This document shows positions 34,801 to 40,558 of a DNA stretch of 64,000 nucleotides, piece after piece. The stretch's first letter is position 1. The number at the start of each line of letters is the position of its first letter. The notes under the pieces are model-generated. The model was not told the origin of the DNA and did no database searches. It saw only the letters and a program-made list of their open reading frames with translations. This DNA comes from an uncultured Chitinophagaceae bacterium. Lineage in GTDB: Bacteria; Bacteroidota; Bacteroidia; Chitinophagales; Chitinophagaceae. The stretch lies in contig CAKZFX010000016.1 of assembly GCA_936908745.1 (NCBI GenBank), positions 1 to 64,000 of the forward strand. Reading direction: 5' to 3'. Both the position numbers and the translations under genes were made by a program.

Positions 34801-36191
34801 GACAGTATCGGCAGGTAAACGATAAGGATAATAATTTGTCCGAATGCAGCCGAACTCATCATTTTTTTGGCGCTGGTTTGCACCGCATCGTCCATTTGTG
34901 CCTGTGTCATTTTCCCGGAAACCTTTCGGACGGCGAGGTAATGAAGCGTTGCTTCAACGATGATGACGGCACCATCTACTATTAATCCAAAGTCGATGGC
35001 TCCCAAACTCATCAGGTTGGCGCTGACGCCAAAAACCTGCATCATGCCGAGTGCGAATAACATGGAAAGAGGAATGGCTGAGGCCACAATTAAGCCCGCA
35101 CGTATATTGCCCAGGAAAATGATCAGTACTAAGATGACGATCAATGCCCCTTCTACGAGATTGGTCTCTACGGTTCTTACGGCACGGTCCACCAATCCTG
35201 TGCGGTCAAGGAATGGTTCTATTTCCACATCGGCAGGTAATGCTTTGCGGATGGATTCCATTTTTTCTTTTACTCTTGCTACAACGGCTGCGCTGTTTTC
35301 TCCTTTTAGCATCATCACGATACCGCCGACCACTTCTTTTTCACCGTTATAACTTACCGATCCATAACGGATGGCGTTGCCAAAGCCAACATCGGCCACA
35401 TCGGCGATCAATACAGGAATACCGTTTACCTTTTTTACCAGGATGGTTTTGATCTCTTCCAGCGAAGACAGTAAGCCAACGCCACGGATAAAGTAAGCGT
35501 TTGGTTTTTTATCAATGTATGCGCCGCCGGTATTCTGGTTGTTTTTTTCCAGTGCGGTAAACACTTCCGCAATCGTGACGTTCATGGATTTTAAGCGGGC
35601 AGGATTTACCGATACCTCATATTGCTTCAATAATCCACCAAAACTGTTTACTTCTGCCACACCTTTTGTTCCATAGAGTTGACGTGCCACGATCCAGTCC
35701 TGCATGGTACGCAGGTCCATGGCCGAGTATTTATTTTCAGCGCCTTTTTTCGGATGGATCACATATTGATAAATTTCACCGAGACCTGTACTCACTGGCG
35801 CCAGTTCAGGGGTGCCGATGCCTTTTGGGATTTTTTCTTCGGCTTCTTTTAATTTTTCACTGATCAATTGCCGGGCAAAGTAGATGTTGACGTCATCATG
35901 AAAAACAACGGTGATCACAGATAACCCAAACCTTGAAATGGAACGCATTTCTTCCAGGTCGGGGAGGTTGGCTAAACTTTGTTCAATGGGATAAGTAACT
36001 AATTGCTCTGTCTCCTGGGCGGCCAATGTTGGAGCCAGTGTAATGATCTGTACCTGGTTATTGGTGATGTCGGGAACGGCATCAACGGGCAGTTTGCCCG
36101 CACTCCAAATGCCCCAGGCAATAAGGGCCAGCGTCATGAGGGCGACAATAAATTTATGCCGGACGCTAAAGTGAATAATCTTATTAAGCAT
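31884..36191 (-). CDS. cusA: CusA/CzcA-family RND pump fused to TolC-like outer membrane factor
   Basis: A 1435-aa fusion. Residues 1-1034 are a heavy-metal RND transporter with 12 membrane segments; the proton-relay motif DFGLIVDGAVIIVE is intact (Asp400, Asp406, Glu413), and porter domains carry VDAVPDITNNQVQI and SREEGKRRIVVG. From Met1035 (codon at 33087-33089) a signal-like segment follows (MKKNSITPVITIGLLLGTVMPGMAQ region, 1035-1059), then a TolC/CusC-like domain (about 1060-1435) with paired helices (LNKAKVQVNTANALP, LRSAYYELWF-like). This fusion order is known from Bacteroidota heavy-metal pumps. The internal signal suggests cleavage or internal initiation. Confidence 0.93.
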   Translation of the reverse strand: MLNKIIHFSVRHKFIVALMTLALIAWGIWSAGKLPVDAVPDITNNQVQIITLAPTLAAQETEQLVTYPIEQSLANLPDLEEMRSISRFGLSVITVVFHDDVNIYFARQLISEKLKEAEEKIPKGIGTPELAPVSTGLGEIYQYVIHPKKGAENKYSAMDLRTMQDWIVARQLYGTKGVAEVNSFGGLLKQYEVSVNPARLKSMNVTIAEVFTALEKNNQNTGGAYIDKKPNAYFIRGVGLLSSLEEIKTILVKKVNGIPVLIADVADVGFGNAIRYGSVSYNGEKEVVGGIVMMLKGENSAAVVARVKEKMESIRKALPADVEIEPFLDRTGLVDRAVRTVETNLVEGALIVILVLIIFLGNIRAGLIVASAIPLSMLFALGMMQVFGVSANLMSLGAIDFGLIVDGAVIIVEATLHYLAVRKVSGKMTQAQMDDAVQTSAKKMMSSAAFGQIIILIVYLPILSLQGIEGKMFRPMAQTVGFAILGALILSLTYVPMMSALLLSKKGTYKKNISDRLMEFFQRIYAPMIRWAVKMKYLVVGIAVTLLTASLILFGRMGGEFIPQLQEGDYAFHCILPQGTSLTQSVETSMQASRILKSFPEVEMVVAKTGSAEVPTDPMPPEASDLVIKLKPRGQWKTTKDYNELAAMMLEKLEVIPGVFFEASQPIQMRFNELMTGVRQDVAIKIFGENIDTLAAIAPKVAKVVQSVEGATDPQVERTTGLPQITIIYDRAKIAGYGLNIEDINRTISTAFAGEAAGVIFENERKFDLVVRLDSASRTSINDVNDLFIATNDGLQIPLSQVATVSFKEGPAQISREEGKRRIVVGFNVQGRDVAGVVKEIREKLGLSEILPTGYYYTYGGTFENLQEASSRLKIAVPVALALIFLLLYFTFRSIKEALLIFTAIPMSAIGGVFALLLRGMPFSISAGVGFIALFGVAVLNGIVLISTFNQLEKDGMKDILQRVYEGTKIRLRPVLMTASVAALGFIPMALSSGAGAEVQKPLATVVIGGLISATFLTLIVLPVLYILFSKKIAMKKNSITPVITIGLLLGTVMPGMAQQRIAESDLLNKAKNNLLYEINKQQLNKAKVQVNTANALPKTGVFAENEDLRPSDSKGILKIGLSQSIAWPGLYKAQKNLYAEQLKYYEAASPVIDAELKRSIRSAYYELWFLQDKKQLYHQLDSIYQALSNAAILKVKTGDSPGLDSIAANVRMAELKAQLNQIDNDIQIQQRSLSQLLNSDSAWLPLQQPMEKLVINESLADSLHPLLAQQKQHINIAGAAVSVVRNENKPEFSGRFFTQRLWGAKDPFTGFSVTAAFPLFGGAAYRNKVKAAEAEQSLQQRQFEYDQQLWTTQQLQVRQEVEKNKTLLSFYESAGMRQAGQIIKAATLAYRAGEISFAELSQFLAQAIDIRKNYLDYLNQYNQSVIRYNYYNNQ

Positions 36192-36346
36192 ACGTATTAA
36201 ATTGGTCGGAGCCGGATAATTACGGTTATACCCGCAGTTAAATCAGCCGTGGATTTTTTTTCTTCGGATGAAAACAGGAATAGATGTATAAATGCTATAC
36301 AACAGGTGCACTTTGTATGAAGTGCCGGATTTCTCTTGAAAAGAAA

Positions 36347-36664
36347 TTAAGAAAGACGGGGAGGCTGCCAGATAGGCGAGTGCATTTCAGCTAACAAATT
36401 GTTGTTGTAGAAAGCGGATAATTCCTGTTGAAAAGGAATTTGAAATTCAATGGTGCGTGAAACAGAAGCGCTGAACGAACTGGTGGCGCAGCAGGCGCAG
36501 ATACAAAAAGGAGAGCAGGCTTCGGGGTGTTGCTCGTGGTCTTCATGGTTTTGAGCAGCAGTAACTTCTGTTTTTACATCCTGGCCACAGTCCTGCACAT
36601 CGCTGCAAGGGAGCAGTCCCAGCACCAGCAGGTATAAGCCGATTATTGTAAAAAAAGATTTCAC
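36347..36664 (-). CDS. small exported Cys/His protein, DUF6660 family
   Basis: A 105-aa protein starting at GTG 36664. Signal peptide (about 1-19, LLVLGLLPC), then metal-ligand-rich mature part (SDVQDCGQDVK, NHEDHEQHPEACSPFCICACC) and a hydrophobic/aromatic end MHSPIWQPPRLS. This pattern matches DUF6660 proteins that accompany Cus-type efflux systems in Bacteroidota. It lies upstream of cusA on the same strand (155 bp) and probably begins that operon. A TACATTTG -7 element sits 5 bp before the start. Role in metal handling inferred. Confidence 0.82.
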   Translation of the reverse strand: MKSFFTIIGLYLLVLGLLPCSDVQDCGQDVKTEVTAAQNHEDHEQHPEACSPFCICACCATSSFSASVSRTIEFQIPFQQELSAFYNNNLLAEMHSPIWQPPRLS

Positions 36665-36669
36665 GCCAG

Positions 36670-36677
36670 CAAATGTA
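36670..36677 (-). promoter_or_regulatory. -7 promoter element before DUF6660 gene
   Basis: TACATTTG on the minus strand fits TAnnTTTG and ends 5 bp before the GTG start; same geometry as at 27964-27971. Confidence 0.5.
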
Positions 36678-36771
36678 TATCGTTCTTTTAAAAAGTAGTA
36701 GCCGTAAGGCGACTAAATCAGCACTAAGGTTGCAAAAGAGGCTTTTTTCCCGATTTAATAAATGCGACTTG

Positions 36772-37092
36772 TCAGCCACAGGTTTGTTGAAGAAACCGGC
36801 AATCGATAAAGTCGGTCAGCATATGCAATAGCAGGCCAATCGCTATAATACGGGTAGGCTTGAAGAATAGTAAAAGAAAATAAGCGGCAATGGCGGGGTA
36901 ACTGTGCAGCGGGTGAAAGTTAATGCTGCACCGGCAGGGATCAAATACCGGTGCAGCTATTAAATGGTCAAGGTCAACCAGCATCGTAGCTAATAAAATA
37001 AGATAAATGCGAAACCATTTTTCTTTATTTATTAATAATGACACGACAATGGGAAACCCGATATGTAAAAAATAATGAAGCAGTTGTAGCAT
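36772..37092 (-). CDS. DUF6122 family membrane protein
   Basis: A 106-aa protein with four hydrophobic segments (about 4-20, 27-45, 66-84, 85-100) and the family pattern LHYFLHIGFPI...LLATMLVDLDHLIAAPVFDPCRCSINFHPLHSYPAIAAY; the conserved DLDH, CRCSINFHPLHS and LTDFIDC motifs hold His, Asp and Cys residues that could bind a metal. DUF6122 has no assigned function. The layout recalls small metal-dependent membrane hydrolases, which is only an idea. Transcribed toward the metal island, about 107 bp before the DUF6660 gene. Confidence 0.85.
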   Translation of the reverse strand: MLQLLHYFLHIGFPIVVSLLINKEKWFRIYLILLATMLVDLDHLIAAPVFDPCRCSINFHPLHSYPAIAAYFLLLFFKPTRIIAIGLLLHMLTDFIDCRFLQQTCG

Positions 37093-37129
37093 ACCGCCGC
37101 AAAACTACCTGATTACTGTTGGTAAAACG

Positions 37130-37159
37130 AAAAACCGGTATAGGCCATTCCCGGTTTTT
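37130..37159. terminator. terminator-like hairpin upstream of tRNA
   Basis: AAAAACCGG...CCGGTTTTT, 12-nt loop, T-run on each strand. No convincing gene ends here on either strand; it may insulate the tRNA from the leftward unit. Confidence 0.5.
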
Positions 37160-37283
37160 TGCCTGTACTTTACCTTCGCCCAATTCTTGAAGACATTGTA
37201 GAATTGGTTGGCTTCTATAAAAGTTTATTGAATTCAATGGTAAAAAAGGATAAAGCAAGGCGCTGTTTTTTATGATTTTGCCC

Positions 37284-37291
37284 TATATTTG
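37284..37291 (+). promoter_or_regulatory. -7 promoter element of tRNA-Arg
   Basis: TATATTTG fits TAnnTTTG and lies 9 bp before the tRNA. No -33 match at the usual spacing was found. Confidence 0.5.
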
Positions 37292-37300
37292 CACCCCGCT

Positions 37301-37374
37301 GGCCCCGTAGCTCAATTGAATAGAGCATTTGACTACGGATCAAAAGGTTTCAGGTTTGAATCCTGACGGGGTCA
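37301..37374 (+). tRNA. tRNA-Arg (anticodon ACG)
   Basis: A 74-nt cloverleaf without encoded CCA. Acceptor GGCCCCG/CGGGGTC (one G-U pair), U8, A9, D-stem GCTC/GAGC, anticodon stem TTTGA/TCAAA with loop CTACGGA (anticodon ACG at 37335-37337), variable AGGTT, T-stem TCAGG/CCTGA, discriminator A. Oddity: D-loop has G18-A19 rather than G18-G19, and the T-loop is TTTGAAT, so C56 is U56. The pair 19:56 has thus changed from G:C to A:U on both sides, keeping the tertiary contact. A34 is expected to be edited to inosine by TadA. Confidence 0.96.
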
Positions 37375-37377
37375 CAC

Positions 37378-37405
37378 AAAAGCCACTTAAACAGTGGCTT
37401 TTTCT
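37378..37405 (+). terminator. terminator of tRNA-Arg
   Basis: AAAAGCCACT/AGTGGCTTTT stem with 5-nt loop and a T-run, 4 bp after the tRNA. Confidence 0.88.
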
Positions 37406-37418
37406 ATTTGATAAACCC

Positions 37419-37490
37419 TTGATTCAACTGAATAGAGCATCCCGACCCTTGGTCGGGAAGGTTTCAGGTTTGAATTTCCGCTTTGCGGAA
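37419..37490 (+). pseudogene. tRNA-Arg-derived remnant
   Basis: GATTCAACTGAATAGAGCA and AGGTTTCAGGTTTGAAT match the D-arm and the variable/T-arm of the tRNA-Arg 100 bp upstream, including the unusual A19 and U56. The anticodon arm is replaced by a perfect 8-bp hairpin (TCCCGACC-CTT-GGTCGGGA, 37440-37458) and the 3' T-stem by TTCCGC-TTT-GCGGAA (37476-37490). No acceptor stem can form, so it is not a working tRNA. The remaining sequence to 37749 shows nothing I recognise. Confidence 0.6.
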
Positions 37491-37749
37491 CTGGCTCTCA
37501 CGGACTGCTGAAAATCAAGTACTTAGGAGTCTAATCTCAGCTGCGTTTTTTATTTCGTATTTTTATAGTATAAGCCTTATGTAACAGCAACGCTCCAGTT
37601 AGGCTAAGAAGTGATCAAAGCCATTTGATCCGGATCTTCTTCACACCAATCCACCAACCTCAATTAGAATAATATTAAGCGTCCGATTACGGCACGAATT
37701 TTTCCCCTATTCTCTGTGTAATCAATTTTATAATCTAAAATCAAAAGCT

Positions 37750-37923
37750 ATGTTACGTTGGACAGTAGTATTCTTGGTAATTGCAATCGTTGCGGCCCTG
37801 TTTGGTTTTGGAGGTATTGCAGCAGGGGCGGCGTCAATAGCCAGGGTCTTGTTCTTTATTTTTATCATCCTGTTTTTACTTTCCCTGATTTTTGGAAAGT
37901 CAGTTCGCGGAACAGATGTTTAG
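37750..37923 (+). CDS. DUF1328 (YtjA-family) small membrane protein
   Basis: A 57-aa protein beginning MLRWTVVFLVIAIVAALFGF, with two membrane helices (about 5-20 and 33-49) and the family core GFGGIAAGAASIARVLFFIF. The match to DUF1328 is clear over the full length. These small proteins are often stress-induced; function unknown. It heads a run of five genes for small or integral membrane proteins (37750-40259). Confidence 0.9.
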   Translation: MLRWTVVFLVIAIVAALFGFGGIAAGAASIARVLFFIFIILFLLSLIFGKSVRGTDV

Positions 37924-38044
37924 TATCACCCTGGTGGTGACAATGACAAGACAATCGTTCAATTCAGTTCTTTATTATTTGGTACGATTTTTTGAGACAA
38001 ATAATTATCATTCATTTTTTATTCATCATTAAAATTCTATAGTT

Positions 38045-38302
38045 ATGACAACAACAACTAAAATTGCCCTTGGGATTGCCGGTGCGGCAGCTGCCGGACT
38101 TGTAATTGGCCTGTTAATAGCTCCTGAGAAAGGCACAGATATGCGCAAAAAAATCAAACGCAAAGCGAATGATTGGACCGATAGTTTAAGTAATTTATTC
38201 GTGCGTGGTAAACACGCAGTGGAAGAGCTGGAAAGCAAAGGCAGAAGCATGAAATCTGCAGCAGAAGATAAAGTGAACAAACTGAAAGAAAGCCTGAGCT
38301 GA
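38045..38302 (+). CDS. YtxH-domain protein
   Basis: An 85-aa protein with one N-terminal helix (about 6-26, ALGIAGAAAAGLVIGLLIAP), the hallmark APEKGTDMRKKI that follows it in YtxH/gas-vesicle-like proteins, and an amphipathic charged tail. Stress-related in other bacteria. A strong terminator follows 11 bp after the stop. Confidence 0.9.
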   Translation: MTTTTKIALGIAGAAAAGLVIGLLIAPEKGTDMRKKIKRKANDWTDSLSNLFVRGKHAVEELESKGRSMKSAAEDKVNKLKESLS

Positions 38303-38313
38303 TCGGCTCTGTA

Positions 38314-38357
38314 AAAGAGTAAGTGCTGTTTGAAAATAGCACTTACTCTTTATTGTT
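38314..38357 (+). terminator. terminator after YtxH gene
   Basis: AAAGAGTAAGTGCT/AGCACTTACTCTTT, a 14-bp perfect stem with 10-nt loop, then TATTGTTTT. Confidence 0.85.
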
Positions 38358-38381
38358 TTAATCATCCCAAAACCTGAGGCT

Positions 38382-38729
38382 ATGCAAACAGAAGATATCA
38401 AAGACAAAGCTGAAGACCTGCTTGAACACACCGGCGATTACCTTGAAACCTATTACAAGCTTGGACTGGTAACAGTAACACAAAAAGTGAGCATCGCTGC
38501 TTCTTCCATCGTCAGTATCATCGCCATCGTGGCCACACTGGTATTCGTTCTTTTCTTTGCAGGATTTGGTTTATCATGGTGGCTGGGCGATCTTATCGAA
38601 AGCCGTACAGGTGGTTTCCTGCTGGTAGGCGGTTTCTTCCTGTTACTGTTGTTTATCCTTCTTGCTTTCCGCAAGAAAATTCTCTTTCCTTATATCAGAA
38701 ACACAATCATCCGCAATTTATATGACTAA
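38382..38729 (+). CDS. phage-holin-like (DUF1469 / holin-X) membrane protein
   Basis: A 115-aa protein with an amphipathic N-terminus (about 1-38), two membrane helices (about 45-68 and 77-97) and the family layout ...GLSWWLGDLI...GGFFLLLLFILLAFRKKILFP. Despite the family name (Phage_holin_3_6) such genes are chromosomal housekeeping-type membrane proteins, commonly beside YtxH genes. Its stop overlaps the next start by 8 bp. Confidence 0.82.
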   Translation: MQTEDIKDKAEDLLEHTGDYLETYYKLGLVTVTQKVSIAASSIVSIIAIVATLVFVLFFAGFGLSWWLGDLIESRTGGFLLVGGFFLLLLFILLAFRKKILFPYIRNTIIRNLYD

Positions 38730-39159
38730 TACTATACGCACATATAAAGACCTGGAAGAGGAAAAGCTGAAGTTGCAGGCGTTGTTGAAAGCGCAGCGTG
38801 AGTTGATCCGTGAGGACATCGCCGATCTGAAAGCAGAACTGCGCCCGATGGGAGAGGCTTTATCTTTTATTGGTAAAGTAACCACCAAAGACAGGTCCAA
38901 CTTCTTATTGACAGAAGGCGCTGACAGGATCATCGACCTTGTTGTGAAGAAGATCGTATTGGGAAGAGCAGGCTGGGTAACAAAAGCCGTTGTTCCTTTC
39001 CTGATGAAAAATTATTCTTCTCATGTCATTGCCGATAATAAAGATTCAATTATAGATGCTGTGAAATCCTTTTTCACCAAAAAGAAAAAGAAGAACGGGA
39101 AGGAAGCGCCGGAATCACCGGAGCCAGAACCCGTAGCACCGGAAGCAGAGGCCTCTTAA
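38722..39159 (+). CDS. hypothetical protein of YtxH/holin-like cluster
   Basis: A 145-aa protein; I use ATG 38722, which overlaps the preceding gene by 8 bp, rather than an upstream in-frame ATG at 38662 inside that gene. Charged helical N-terminal half (about 8-45), a middle segment GADRIIDLVVKKIVLGRAGWVTKAVVPFLMKNYSSHVI, and a Lys-rich then Pro/Glu-rich tail (KKKKKNGKEAPESPEPEP). No catalytic motif. Translational coupling to the holin-like gene suggests a joint membrane-associated role. Confidence 0.78.
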   Translation: MTNTIRTYKDLEEEKLKLQALLKAQRELIREDIADLKAELRPMGEALSFIGKVTTKDRSNFLLTEGADRIIDLVVKKIVLGRAGWVTKAVVPFLMKNYSSHVIADNKDSIIDAVKSFFTKKKKKNGKEAPESPEPEPVAPEAEAS

Positions 39160-39209
39160 TTCTTATTATAAAAGAGTACTTTAGCATAAGATAAATAAAC
39201 CCCCGTTTT

Positions 39210-40259
39210 ATGCCCCACTTTAACGACCGGATCAGGCAACTTGCATTGTTGTTCCTTATTCTGCTGCTCGTTTATTTATCTATTAAAGAACTATATGTTT
39301 TTCTCCCGGGTTTATTAGGTGCCGTTACCTTATATATACTGAGCCGCGCCAATTATTTCCAGATGGTGTATAACCGGAAATGGAAGAAAGGAAGGGCCGC
39401 AGGTCTCTATATTATTTACTACCTCATCATACTCGGGTTGCCGATAGCATTTGCTATTATGCTGATAAGCCCGAAGATCAATAGTTTTTTAAATGACCCC
39501 ACCGCCATGCTCAACAATGCAAAAGCATCGGTGATGCATGCACAGCAGAAACTGGGTTTTACCGTGGTTTCTGAAGAGTCGCTTGGGCAATCATTAAACA
39601 AGCTTACATCTTTCATACCCGGTTTCTTAAACAGCACGGCTAACCTGATCAGTAATCTCGCCATCATGTTGTTTATCCTGTATTATATGTTATACCATGG
39701 GCGGGATATGGAAAAGTACCTGAGCCGGATGATTCCTTTGCGACCGCAAAACGTAAATATGCTGGCGCAGGAGACCAAGATAATGGTAAGGGCCAATGCG
39801 CTGGGCATACCGCTTATTTCTATTATACAAGGGGTGACGGCCACGCTGGGTTATTTTATTTTCGGTGTGGATGAATGGGCCTTGTGGGGATTTCTCACAG
39901 GTGTTTTCGCCTTCTTCCCGGTGGTGGGAACGTTGGTGGTATGGGTGCCGCTGGTTTTATTCCTGTATGCTACTGATAAAAACTGGCAGGCAACAGGTGT
40001 TTTGTTATACAGCATCATTGTTACCGGCAACGTGGATTATATCGCACGTATCACCTTATTAAAAAAGATGGGAGATGTTCATCCTGTTATCACCATTCTT
40101 GGCGTATTGATCGGTTTAGGTCTTTTTGGCTTTATCGGTTTGATATTCGGCCCGCTGTTGCTCAACTACGTAATTGTATTGTTCAATATTTATACAAACG
40201 AATTTCTTGAGTCGAATGAGCAGATTGAAGTGGTGGATACGGATAAGAAGGAAACCTAA
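39210..40259 (+). CDS. AI-2E family transporter
   Basis: A 349-aa polytopic membrane protein of the AI-2E/PerM family: two N-terminal helices (about 8-24, 28-46), helices near 67-88, then a C-terminal bundle (about 150-335) containing the conserved LGIPLISIIQGVTATLGYFIFGV, FLTGVFAFFPVVGTLVVWVPLVL and GVLIGLGLFGFIGLIFGPLLLN. Members include sodium/proton antiporters and exporters; no substrate can be read from sequence, and the AI-2 label should not be taken literally. Followed directly by a period-7 repeat element. Confidence 0.9.
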   Translation: MPHFNDRIRQLALLFLILLLVYLSIKELYVFLPGLLGAVTLYILSRANYFQMVYNRKWKKGRAAGLYIIYYLIILGLPIAFAIMLISPKINSFLNDPTAMLNNAKASVMHAQQKLGFTVVSEESLGQSLNKLTSFIPGFLNSTANLISNLAIMLFILYYMLYHGRDMEKYLSRMIPLRPQNVNMLAQETKIMVRANALGIPLISIIQGVTATLGYFIFGVDEWALWGFLTGVFAFFPVVGTLVVWVPLVLFLYATDKNWQATGVLLYSIIVTGNVDYIARITLLKKMGDVHPVITILGVLIGLGLFGFIGLIFGPLLLNYVIVLFNIYTNEFLESNEQIEVVDTDKKET

Positions 40260-40260
40260 A

Positions 40261-40558
40261 GAGAGTCTGGAGTCTTTAGTCGGGAGTAGAGAGGCGTTGG
40301 TTTGAAGTCGGGCGTTTTTAATGAATAGTCAAAAGTGAATGGAGAATAGAGAATGGGAAATAGGGATTTGTGAAGTTGTCTTCAATGATTTGGTCCTTCC
40401 TGCTATAAGAAACTATTAAGCCTTTTAAACCTGTTCAACCGCTTTGTGATCTTTGTGTCTCCGTGGGAAATATCTTCGATAATAGCGAGGCATCTTTAAA
40501 AAGCGTAGACATCCTGCTTTAAAGTACTAAAGACTATCGACTAACGACTCCCGACTCC
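40261..40558. repeat. convergent pair of period-7 AGTC arrays
   Basis: Left array AGTCTGG AGTCTTT AGTCGGG AGTAGAG begins 4 bp after the AI-2E-family stop. The right array, read on the minus strand from the nagB stop, is GAGTCGGGAGTCGTTAGTCGATAGTC. The two are inverted, so RNA from either gene could fold. CTTTGTGATCTTTGTGTCTCCGTGGG, of the CACAAAG family, lies between (about 40443-40469). No gene in these 299 bp. Confidence 0.75.

Noticed and set aside
37025..37258. 77-codon minus-strand frame upstream of tRNA-Arg
   Set aside because: No recognisable features, crosses a terminator-like hairpin and overlaps the DUF6122 start region.
38382..38729. Prophage marker (holin family)
   Set aside because: The DUF1469/holin-X family is common in chromosomes beside YtxH genes; no other phage genes are near.
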